Assembly: GCA_903873485.1 (NCBI GenBank)
Contig: CAIQOO010000175.1
Location: 62,001 to 126,000, forward strand
DNA from: an uncultured beta proteobacterium
Lineage (GTDB): Bacteria; Pseudomonadota; Gammaproteobacteria; Burkholderiales; Burkholderiaceae_C
Direction of reading: 5' to 3'
Length of the DNA: 64,000 nucleotides
In this document: in pieces, positions 54,295 to 61,565 of the stretch
How positions within the stretch are numbered: the stretch's first letter is position 1
Layout of the letters: the number at the start of each line of letters is the position of its first letter
The notes under the pieces: generated by a model
What the model saw: the letters and a program-made list of their open reading frames with translations, nothing else
Told to the model about the DNA's origin: nothing
Database searches by the model: none
Made by a program: the position numbers and the translations under genes

Positions 54295-55377
54295 ATGTCA
54301 TCAAGTTTCTGCAGTCCGGTGGTGGCCGGCCTGGTGCCTTATGTTCCGGGTGAACAGCCCAACATCGACAAGCTGGTCAAGCTCAATACCAACGAAAACC
54401 CCTACCCGCCGTCGCCTTGGGTGGTGTCGGCCATCACCGAGGCGGCACGCCACGGTTTGCAGTTCTATCCTGACCCGGAGTCTTCGGCGCTGCGGCAGGC
54501 GATTGCCGCACACCTCGGTCTTGCTGCGCCCCAGGTGTTTTTGGGCAACGGCTCGGACGAGGTGCTGGCGCATGCGTTTTTTGCCTTTTTCCAGCACGGC
54601 TGCCCGCTGCTGATGCCCGACATCAGTTACAGCTTTTACCAGGTCTATTGCCGGCTTTACAGCATTGCGGTGCAAACCGTGGCCTTGGCCGATGGCTTGC
54701 GGCTGCAGGTGGCGGATTACGCCTGCGCGCCAGATTTGAGCGTGGCCGGCGTGGTGCTGGCCAACCCGAATGCCCCGACCGGCATCGGTTTGCCGCTGGC
54801 CGATATCGAGGCCCTGCTGCAAATGCACCCGCAGCGGGTGGTGCTGGTCGATGAAGCCTATGTCGATTTTGGCGGCCAAAGCGCGATTGGCCTGATTGCC
54901 GCTTACCCGAACCTGCTGGTGGTGCATACCCTGTCCAAGTCGCGCTCGCTGGCCGGGCTGCGCATTGGTTATGCCTGCGGCCAGCCGCCCCTGATCGAGG
55001 CGCTGGAGCGGGTGAAAAACAGTTTCAATTCCTACCCGCTTGACCGGCTGGCTATCGCTGGCGGAATAGCCGCCTTTGCCGACCAGGCCTATTTTGAGCA
55101 AACCCGCAACGCCGTGATGAGCAGCCGCGAAGGTCTGGCGCTGGCGCTCGAAGACCTCGGTTTTGTGGTGCTGCCGTCGCAGGCGAATTTTCTGTTTGCG
55201 CAGCATCCGGCGCACGATGCGGCTGCTCTGGCGGCTGATTTGCGCGCATTGGGCGTGCTGGTGCGGCATTTCAAGCTGGCGCGCATCGCCCAATACCTGC
55301 GCATCAGTGTTGGCACGCCGACCCAGTGCGACCGCCTGGTGCAGGTGTTGCAAGCGCTATTGCAAGCGGGCGCCTGA
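54295..55377 (+). CDS. hisC: Histidinol-phosphate aminotransferase
   Basis: A PLP enzyme of histidine synthesis, class I/II aminotransferase fold, 360 residues. The N-terminal [31 protein letters not shown], the [15 protein letters not shown] loop, [12 protein letters not shown] and the PLP-lysine segment [19 protein letters not shown] are typical of HisC. No other his gene is nearby. HisC paralogues can act on aromatic amino acids, so the substrate is inferred. Confidence 0.9.
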   Translation: MSSSFCSPVVAGLVPYVPGEQPNIDKLVKLNTNENPYPPSPWVVSAITEAARHGLQFYPDPESSALRQAIAAHLGLAAPQVFLGNGSDEVLAHAFFAFFQHGCPLLMPDISYSFYQVYCRLYSIAVQTVALADGLRLQVADYACAPDLSVAGVVLANPNAPTGIGLPLADIEALLQMHPQRVVLVDEAYVDFGGQSAIGLIAAYPNLLVVHTLSKSRSLAGLRIGYACGQPPLIEALERVKNSFNSYPLDRLAIAGGIAAFADQAYFEQTRNAVMSSREGLALALEDLGFVVLPSQANFLFAQHPAHDAAALAADLRALGVLVRHFKLARIAQYLRISVGTPTQCDRLVQVLQALLQAGA

Positions 55378-55436
55378 CGGCGGTCTGCCGGTGCGGGCGT
55401 GGCCAGCAGCGGCTGGCAGTTGCGCCGGCGATGCCG

Positions 55437-56369
55437 TCAATAACGTCTGGCCTGCTTTAATTCAGCGTACAAGTCGCTGTAAATTTTATAGCGGTTAGCG
55501 CTTATTCCATCAGGGCCGGGACCTGATTTGACCCTTGACATCACGCCACAGCCCGGCTCATGCAAATGGCTGCAGTTGTAAAACTTGCACTGCGCCACAT
55601 GGGGTTTGAGGTCCGGCATATAGGCCGCCAGTTGTGCCGGGTCGATGTGGTTGAGGCCAAATTCCTGAAAACCGGGTGAATCCAGCAGCGCGGTGGTTTT
55701 GGCCTCATCGATCCAGTACCAGGTGGTGCTGGTGGTAGTGTGCTTGCCAGAACCCAGCGCCTGCGACAGTTCGCCGGTTGCTGCCAGCGCCCCAGGCAGC
55801 AGGCAGTTGATCAGCGTGCTTTTGCCAGCCCCTGAGGGGCCGAGTACCAGCGTCGTTTTGCCCGACAGCCGCTGCAGCAGTTCGGCCCGATCAGCCTCGC
55901 TGTTGTCGGCCAGCGCCAGCGCCAGCACGTCGTAGCCCATCTGGCGGTACGGCAACAACCAGTCCCAGGCGCGCGCAAAGGGTTCGGTCAAATCACGCTT
56001 GTTGAGCGCGATGATCGGCGTGATGTGCTGTTCTTCTGCCGCGATCAAGGCGCGCGAGAGCTGGCTGCTGGAAAACTCCGGTTCTGCAGCGAGCAAGATC
56101 AGCACCATGTCCAGATTGCTGGCAAATGACTTGGTGCGAACCTCGTCCTGACGGTAAAACAGGTTGCGTCGGGCTTCGATCTTTTCGATTGTTCCTTCGT
56201 CTTCGGAGGCCTGCCACTGCACCCGGTCACCCACCACGCCCAGGCTTTTCTTGCCGCGCGAATGGCAGATCAGCCGCTCGCCCGCCGGGTTTTCGACCAG
56301 AAAATGGCGACCGTGGTTGGCCACGATCAGGCCGCTCTGGCGTTGGGCGGAGGCTGGAACTTGCGCCAT
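55437..56369 (-). CDS. rsgA: Small ribosomal subunit biogenesis GTPase RsgA
   Basis: A circularly permuted GTPase that checks 30S maturation. The product has 310 residues. After an OB-fold domain come NKRD (G4, 123-126), the G1 loop GPSGAGKST (177-185), the G3 DSPGFQEFGL and the zinc knuckle CKFYNCSHLHEPGC. Residues 281-294, including GISANRY, are encoded by an in-frame copy of the 42-bp repeat, which nevertheless supplies the family's IS..RY..IY helix start. The frame continues upstream into phhB; MAQVPASAQRQSGLIVANHG is the family start. Confidence 0.95.
   Translation of the reverse strand: MAQVPASAQRQSGLIVANHGRHFLVENPAGERLICHSRGKKSLGVVGDRVQWQASEDEGTIEKIEARRNLFYRQDEVRTKSFASNLDMVLILLAAEPEFSSSQLSRALIAAEEQHITPIIALNKRDLTEPFARAWDWLLPYRQMGYDVLALALADNSEADRAELLQRLSGKTTLVLGPSGAGKSTLINCLLPGALAATGELSQALGSGKHTTTSTTWYWIDEAKTTALLDSPGFQEFGLNHIDPAQLAAYMPDLKPHVAQCKFYNCSHLHEPGCGVMSRVKSGPGPDGISANRYKIYSDLYAELKQARRY
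55488..55529 (+). repeat. 42-bp family repeat inside the 3' end of rsgA
   Basis: ATAGCGGTTAGCGCTTATTCC followed by ATCAGGGCCGGGACCTGATTT. On the minus strand it encodes RsgA residues 281-294 in frame. Confidence 0.75.
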
Positions 56370-56391
56370 CAGGCGGGCTGGCCGGGCCGCT

Positions 56392-56703
56392 TCATGCCAG
56401 CAGCGCGTCAATGCGCGTGGCGCAGTCAAAGTCGGCCAGACTGATGCCGGCCACGTCATGGGTGTGCCAGCGCACCCGGCATTGGCGGTACTGCACGGTC
56501 AGTTCCGGGTGGTGGTTTTGCGCGTGCGCAACAAAGGCCACGGCATTCACGAAAGCCATGGTCTGGTAATAGTCGGCAAAACCAAAAGTCTTTTCAATGC
56601 CGATGTCGGCACCATCGCCTGACAGCCGCCAGCCCTCGACGCGGGCCAGATTTGCTACTATTTGCGTAGCTGTCAGCGCTTGTCTATCAAGGGCTAGAGG
56701 CAT
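56392..56703 (-). CDS. phhB: Pterin-4a-carbinolamine dehydratase
   Basis: Dehydrates 4a-hydroxytetrahydrobiopterin, recycling the cofactor of phenylalanine hydroxylase. The product has 103 residues. HNHHPELTVQYRQ-like active-site segment (AQNHHPELTVQY) and RWHTHDVAGIS hold the catalytic histidines. The start codon and the first about 13 residues (MPLALDRQALTAT) are encoded by a copy of the 42-bp repeat. No alternative start is visible before the domain. It is flanked by the M48 protease gene (18 bp) and rsgA (22 bp) on the same strand. Confidence 0.92.
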   Translation of the reverse strand: MPLALDRQALTATQIVANLARVEGWRLSGDGADIGIEKTFGFADYYQTMAFVNAVAFVAHAQNHHPELTVQYRQCRVRWHTHDVAGISLADFDCATRIDALLA

Positions 56704-56707
56704 ATTT
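56666..56707 (+). repeat. 42-bp family repeat covering the phhB start
   Basis: GTAGCTGTCAGCGCTTGTCT followed by ATCAAGGGCTAGAGGCATATTT. The ATG of phhB (minus strand) lies in the AGGCAT part. Confidence 0.85.
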
Positions 56708-56721
56708 CTTATATATTTGTT

Positions 56722-58026
56722 TCAGATCGGCTGGCCTGCCACTGGCGCGTGCGCCAGCATCCGGGCCAGCCGCTCGGATGCGCCAGGGTGCGAGTAGTAA
56801 AACGCCACATACACCGGGTCTGGGGTCAGGGTCGAGGCATTGTCCTGGTACATCTTGAGCAGGGCAGCGGCCAGGTCTGGCCCGCTGGTTTGCGCTACCG
56901 CATAGGCATCGGCTTCAAACTCGTGCTGGCGCGACAACTGGGCAAAAATCGGCGCGACAAAAAAGCCAAACACCGGCAGCGCAAGCATGAACAGCAGCAA
57001 GGCCAGCGCATCATTCGGGCCGGCAACATTCGGCTGCACCCCAAGCCCAGTGTAGAACCAGACCTGCTGCGCCAGCCAGCCCAGCAGCGCAAAGCCGGCC
57101 AGGCTGATGGCAAACATCGATGCGATACGCTTTTGAATGTGGCGGTGCCGGAAATGCCCCAACTCATGCGCCAGCACCGCATCGACTTCCGGCGGGCTTA
57201 ACTTGGCCAGCAGCGTGTCATAAAACACCACCCGCTTGGCCGCGCCAAAGCCGGTGAAATAGGCGTTGGCATGGGCGCTGCGCTTGCTGCCGTCCATGAC
57301 AAACAAGCCCTTGGCCGAAAAGCCGCAGCGCTGCATCAGTTGGTTGACCCGCTGTTTGAGCACCGCATCTTCAAGCGGGGTGAACTGGTTGAACAGCGGT
57401 GCGATCAGCGTCGGATAAATCACCAGCAGCAGCAGATTGAAACCCATCCAGACACACCAGGCCCACAGCCACCACAGGCCGCCGCTGGCCCCCATCAGCC
57501 ACAACATCAGCGCGGCAATCGGCAGCCCGATCAGTACCCCCATCAGGCTGGATTTGACCAGGTCGGCCAGCCAGAGCCTGACGCTCATCTTGTTGAAACC
57601 AAAGCGCGCTTCCAGCACAAAGGTCTGGTGCAGCGACAGCGGCAAATCAATCAGTCCGTTGATCACGACAAAGCCGGCCAGCAGCGCCAATTGCTGCAGC
57701 ATGCCGGCCCCGAGCCACGACAGCAGCGCCTGGTTCAGCGCCGACAGCCCGCCCAGCAGCGTCCAGCCCAGCAGCACGGTGCTGCCGACGGCCAGCTCCA
57801 GCAAGCCCAGCCGGGCTTTGGCCAGCGTGTAATCAGCGGCCTTGTGGTGGGCCGCTAAGCTGATGGTCTGGGCGAATGCCGCTGGCACTTGGTCCCGGTG
57901 CCGCGCCACATGGCGGATCTGGCGCGAGCTGAGCCAAAATTTCAGCAGCAGGCTCAGCACCAGGGCGCTGGCAAAGGCGCTGGTCAACAAAAGAGATGGA
58001 TCAGAGAAAAGCTGGGTGTCAGGCAT
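56722..58026 (-). CDS. M48-family membrane metalloprotease, Ste24 type
   Basis: A membrane zinc protease of 434 residues. Its zinc site is HELGH at residues 287-291, followed by a second [10 protein letters not shown] motif supplying the glutamate ligand. There are about six membrane helices, and an N-terminal Ste24/CAAX-protease-type domain ([19 protein letters not shown]). Bacterial members act in envelope protein quality control. The frame extends 23 codons upstream; [13 protein letters not shown] is more typical. It is the first gene of the unit with phhB and rsgA, and is divergent from orn. Confidence 0.9.
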   Translation of the reverse strand: MPDTQLFSDPSLLLTSAFASALVLSLLLKFWLSSRQIRHVARHRDQVPAAFAQTISLAAHHKAADYTLAKARLGLLELAVGSTVLLGWTLLGGLSALNQALLSWLGAGMLQQLALLAGFVVINGLIDLPLSLHQTFVLEARFGFNKMSVRLWLADLVKSSLMGVLIGLPIAALMLWLMGASGGLWWLWAWCVWMGFNLLLLVIYPTLIAPLFNQFTPLEDAVLKQRVNQLMQRCGFSAKGLFVMDGSKRSAHANAYFTGFGAAKRVVFYDTLLAKLSPPEVDAVLAHELGHFRHRHIQKRIASMFAISLAGFALLGWLAQQVWFYTGLGVQPNVAGPNDALALLLFMLALPVFGFFVAPIFAQLSRQHEFEADAYAVAQTSGPDLAAALLKMYQDNASTLTPDPVYVAFYYSHPGASERLARMLAHAPVAGQPI

Positions 58027-58064
58027 GGCGGCGAAGTTTAGGCGATCAGCGACAATTTGCCCCC

Positions 58065-58652
58065 ATGTCCACCCCCAACATCCCCACTGAAACACCTACC
58101 TTGCCCAAGTCGGATCAAAACCTGGTCTGGCTTGACTGCGAAATGACCGGACTGGAACCCGAAACCGAGCGCATTCTGGAAATTGCCGTCATCGTCACCG
58201 GCCCCCGGCTTGAACAGCGCATCGAAGGCCCGGTGCTGGTGCTGCACCAAAGCGATGCGCTGCTGGCCGCCATGGACAAGTGGAACCAAAGCACCCACAG
58301 CAAAAGCGGCCTGATCGACAAGGTGCGGGCCTCAACTCTGACCGAAGACGAGGCGCAAGAGCAGATTCTGGCCTTTTTGAAACATTTTGTACCGAAAAGC
58401 GGATCACCCATGTGTGGCAACAGCATCGGGCAAGACCGGCGCTTTCTGGCCAAATACATGCCCCGGCTCGAAGCATTCTTCCATTACCGCAATCTGGATG
58501 TGAGCACCCTCAAAGAACTCTCCAAGCGCTGGGCGCCAGAGGTTTACAAAGGTTTCAAGAAGAAGCAGCGCCATACGGCGCTCGCCGATGTGCATGAGTC
58601 GATTGACGAGCTGGAGCATTACCGGGAACACTTTCTCAAAGTGCCGGGGTAG
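58065..58652 (+). CDS. orn: Oligoribonuclease
   Basis: A 3'-5' exoribonuclease that degrades 2-5-nt RNA and pGpG. It has 195 residues. The DEDDh active site begins with Asp-24 and Glu-26 in [37 protein letters not shown] and [14 protein letters not shown] complete it. The ATG at 58065 gives the family start. The 38-bp gap to the divergent M48 gene holds both promoters. Confidence 0.97.
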   Translation: MSTPNIPTETPTLPKSDQNLVWLDCEMTGLEPETERILEIAVIVTGPRLEQRIEGPVLVLHQSDALLAAMDKWNQSTHSKSGLIDKVRASTLTEDEAQEQILAFLKHFVPKSGSPMCGNSIGQDRRFLAKYMPRLEAFFHYRNLDVSTLKELSKRWAPEVYKGFKKKQRHTALADVHESIDELEHYREHFLKVPG

Positions 58653-58686
58653 CGCCGCTGCCCGCATCAGTAGAAACCCGGACTTG

Positions 58687-58695
58687 TGCCATAAT
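58687..58695 (+). promoter_or_regulatory. Candidate extended -10 promoter of the DEAD-box gene
   Basis: TGCCATAAT is an extended -10 motif 35 bases after the orn stop, giving a leader of about 205 nt before the helicase gene. No clear -35 is seen. Confidence 0.4.
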
Positions 58696-58908
58696 CTCGC
58701 GCTGCACTGCCGAGCGCAGCGCAAACTTGCACATCTCCCAACATTCACCAGGCTCAAGGTCATCCTGCTGCAGGACTGACAAAAAGGGCCTCCCGGCACT
58801 CCATCTCACCCACGGTGAGTCGGCGCCGGTTCCGTTTGATGGTTGATGTTTTTTAACCATTAACGGAGCCGCCGCACATCCTGCGCGGCTTGCGTATGAA
58901 AGAAATCC

Positions 58909-60744
58909 ATGACTGACGCCACTTTGGCGACGGGCGACTGCTCGCCTGTCGAAATTATTTCCAATGACCCCATCGATCACGATGGCCCTGATCGTGCTGC
59001 CGCCGCGCAAGTGCCAGAGGTACCCAATGGCTTTATCGCCATGGGCCTGGCCCCCGAGTTGCTGCATGCCGTGAAAGACCTGGGCTTTACCCAGCCCACC
59101 GCCGTTCAGTTGAAAACCATTCCGCTGGCCATGCAAGGCCACGGCGCCGGCGCCAAAGACGCTCGCTTTATCGACCTGATGGTGTCGAGCCAGACCGGCA
59201 GCGGCAAGACTGCGGCATTTTTGCTGCCGGTGCTGCACACCCTGCTGACCCAGCAGACTCAAGCCGAAGCCAAAGAGCGCGAAGACTACCAGCGTGCTGT
59301 AGCCGATGCTGCCGCCAAGGGCGAACCTGCCCCCAAGCGCGCCAAGCGCAAGGACCCGACCAACCCGCGCCACTTCACCGCACCCACCCCCGGCGCGCTG
59401 GTGGTTTGCCCCACCCGTGAACTGGCCCAGCAGGTGGCGCATGACGCAATCGATCTGGTGCAGCATTGCCGCGGCCTGCGCATTGCCAATATCGTCGGCG
59501 GCATGCCTTACCAGTTGCAAATCGCCAAGCTGCAAAACGCCAATCTGGTGGTGGCGACGCCAGGGCGTTTGCTGGATTTGCAGCGTTCCATGCAGATCAA
59601 GCTTGATCAGGTGCAGTTTCTGGTAGTCGATGAGGCCGACCGCATGCTCGACCTGGGCTTTTCGGACGATCTGGCCGAAATCAACCAGCTCACCATTGCG
59701 CGCAAGCAAACCATGATGTTTTCTGCCACCTTTGCGCCGCGCATTCAGCAGTTGGCGGCCCGCGTCATGCGCGAACCGCAACGCATCACGATTGACAACC
59801 CGCAAGAAAAACACGTCAACATCAAGCAGGTGCTGTTCTGGGCCGACAACGCCCAGCACAAGCGCAAACTGCTCGACCACTGGCTGCGCGACACCGGCAT
59901 CAACCAGGCGATCGTGTTTGCCAGCACGCAGATTGAATGCGATGGCCTGGCCAATGACCTGCAGCAAGACGGCTTTGATGCGGTGGCGCTGCACGGCGCC
60001 TTGAGCCAGGGCTTGCGCAACCGCCGCTTGATGGCGTTGCGCCAGGGCCAGGTGCAGATTCTGGTAGCCACCGATGTGGCGGCACGCGGCCTCGACGTGC
60101 CCACCGTCACCCATGTGTTCAACTTTGGCTTGCCGATGAAGGCCGAGGACTACACCCACCGCATTGGCCGCACTGGCCGCGCCGGGCGTGATGGGCTGGC
60201 GGTGACCTTTGCCGAGTTCCGCGACCGGCGCAAGATTTTTGATATTGAAGCCTTCACCCGCCAGCCGATCAAGGCCGAAGTGGTGCCCGGCCTAGAGCCG
60301 CAGCAGCGCATGCCGGAGCCGGCGCGCAGCGGCTTTGGCGGTCGCGGTGGCTCAGACTTTGGCAACCGGGATCGCAAGTTTGGTGGTGGTGCGGGCCGCC
60401 CGGCGGCGGGCGGCTTTGGCGGCAATCGCGGTTTTGCTGACAACCGCAGTGGTTTTGCCGACCGAAACGCCAGCGGCCCGCGGGTGATGGGCGCTGACAG
60501 CTTTTCCAGCAGCAGGCCCGCTGGTTTTGCGCCACGGGATGACCGCCCGGCAGCACCGCCCGCGCGTGATGCATTCAGCTACGAGCGCAAAGGCGGCTTT
60601 AACGACCGTTTTGCCGGAGAGCGCAGCGCGGCACCGCGCGGCGATTTTGCCGCCCGCAAACCAGCCTTTGGCAAACCAGCAGGTGGCGGCAAGGTGTTTG
60701 TGCCGCGTGATGCGCAAAAGCGTTTCTCGAAAAACGACCGCTGA
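58909..60744 (+). CDS. DEAD-box ATP-dependent RNA helicase
   Basis: An RNA helicase of 611 residues. The Q motif FTQPTAVQLKTIPLAMQ precedes Walker A QTGSGKT (95-101). PTRELAQQ, DEAD at 241-244, SAT and HRIGRTGRAGRDG follow. An insertion of about 45 charged residues lies between Walker A and motif Ia. The C-terminal 150 residues are a Gly/Phe/Arg-rich tail (FGGRGGSDFGNRDRKFGGG), as in RhlE/CsdA-type helicases that act in cold adaptation and ribosome assembly. A 256-bp gene-free leader precedes it. Confidence 0.94.
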   Translation: MTDATLATGDCSPVEIISNDPIDHDGPDRAAAAQVPEVPNGFIAMGLAPELLHAVKDLGFTQPTAVQLKTIPLAMQGHGAGAKDARFIDLMVSSQTGSGKTAAFLLPVLHTLLTQQTQAEAKEREDYQRAVADAAAKGEPAPKRAKRKDPTNPRHFTAPTPGALVVCPTRELAQQVAHDAIDLVQHCRGLRIANIVGGMPYQLQIAKLQNANLVVATPGRLLDLQRSMQIKLDQVQFLVVDEADRMLDLGFSDDLAEINQLTIARKQTMMFSATFAPRIQQLAARVMREPQRITIDNPQEKHVNIKQVLFWADNAQHKRKLLDHWLRDTGINQAIVFASTQIECDGLANDLQQDGFDAVALHGALSQGLRNRRLMALRQGQVQILVATDVAARGLDVPTVTHVFNFGLPMKAEDYTHRIGRTGRAGRDGLAVTFAEFRDRRKIFDIEAFTRQPIKAEVVPGLEPQQRMPEPARSGFGGRGGSDFGNRDRKFGGGAGRPAAGGFGGNRGFADNRSGFADRNASGPRVMGADSFSSSRPAGFAPRDDRPAAPPARDAFSYERKGGFNDRFAGERSAAPRGDFAARKPAFGKPAGGGKVFVPRDAQKRFSKNDR

Positions 60745-60764
60745 TCGGGTCAAACCTAAAAAAG

Positions 60765-60797
60765 TCCGCAGGCATGGCCGCCTGCAGGTTTTTTTTT
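60765..60797 (+). terminator. Rho-independent terminator after the DEAD-box gene
   Basis: The stem GCAGGC/GCCTGC, with a 6-nt loop, ends in nine T residues. The mobile-like element begins immediately after it. Confidence 0.8.
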
Positions 60798-60798
60798 C

Positions 60799-60944
60799 GG
60801 CATCCAGGGCAATGGCACTGACTTAAAAGGGTTTCCGTTCGGGCTGAGCTTGTCGAAGCCTTCATTGCCCTTCGACAAACTCAGGGCGAACGGGAGAATT
60901 TGGCAAGCAATCGTGTTTAAGTCAGTGCCATTGGGCATCCAGGG
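60799..60944. mobile_element. MITE-like element with 18-bp inverted ends and 11-bp target duplication
   Basis: The core spans 60810-60933 (124 bp). Its ends, CAATGGCACTGACTTAAA and TTTAAGTCAGTGCCATTG, are perfect 18-bp inverted repeats. They are flanked by the direct repeat GGCATCCAGGG at 60799-60809 and 60934-60944, the form of an 11-bp target-site duplication. End length, an AATG-rich start and duplication size recall IS4-family elements. No transposase is encoded, so it would be non-autonomous. Confidence 0.8.
60835..60893. repeat. Inner inverted repeat of the MITE-like element
   Basis: Arms at 60835-60858 and 60870-60893 are 24 bp each, pairing at 21 positions, separated by 11 bp. The arm sequence (CTTCGACAAACTCAGGG..) is a widespread proteobacterial repeat, also present as a half copy at 28904-28930. 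Confidence 0.8.
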
Positions 60945-60997
60945 TGTATCGGGGTGCTGCCATTCGCCCCAGGCAACGGTGTGCCAATGCCGACTGG

Positions 60998-61531
60998 CTA
61001 ACGGGCGCGCCGTACCCGCAGCAGTTCGTCGAGAATCAGGCAGGCGGCACCCAGGGTGATGGCGCTGTCGGCCACATTGAAGGCCGGAAAATGCCAGCCG
61101 CTATGGTGAAAATCCAGAAAATCGACCACATAGCCATACAGCACCCGGTCAATCACATTGCCCACGGCACCGCCCAGAATGCAAGCCAGCGCAAAGGCAA
61201 ACAACTTTTGCCCGGCATGCGACTTCAGCAGCCACAGAATCACGCCCGCCGCCAGCAGTCCGATGCCGGTAAAAAACCAGCGTTGCCAGCCACCGGCAGC
61301 GGCCAGAAACGAGAATGCCGCGCCGCTGTTGTGCACCCGCACCACATTAAAAAAGCTGGCCACCGGGGTCTGGTCACCGAGCTGGTAGTAGCCCAGCACC
61401 AGCACCTTGGTGAACTGATCCACTATCAGCACAATCACCGCCCAGGCCAGCCAGGGCAGCAAGCTGGCGGAACTGCCGGGCTTGAAGCCCTGGCCGGCTC
61501 TGGCGGGCGCAATGCCGGGCTGGCGTGCCAT
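60998..61531 (-). CDS. lspA: Lipoprotein signal peptidase (signal peptidase II)
   Basis: Cleaves signal peptides of lipidated prolipoproteins. The product has 177 residues with four membrane helices. The catalytic aspartates lie in [20 protein letters not shown], and [13 protein letters not shown] is the family N-terminal motif. An open frame reaches 61597 inside ile[14 protein letters not shown] is preferred. It lies 34 bp after ileS, the classic ileS-lspA pair. Confidence 0.95.
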   Translation of the reverse strand: MARQPGIAPARAGQGFKPGSSASLLPWLAWAVIVLIVDQFTKVLVLGYYQLGDQTPVASFFNVVRVHNSGAAFSFLAAAGGWQRWFFTGIGLLAAGVILWLLKSHAGQKLFAFALACILGGAVGNVIDRVLYGYVVDFLDFHHSGWHFPAFNVADSAITLGAACLILDELLRVRRAR

Positions 61532-61565
61532 CAGGCCGGCCCGCAGCGTGTTGGGGCGGACGGCT

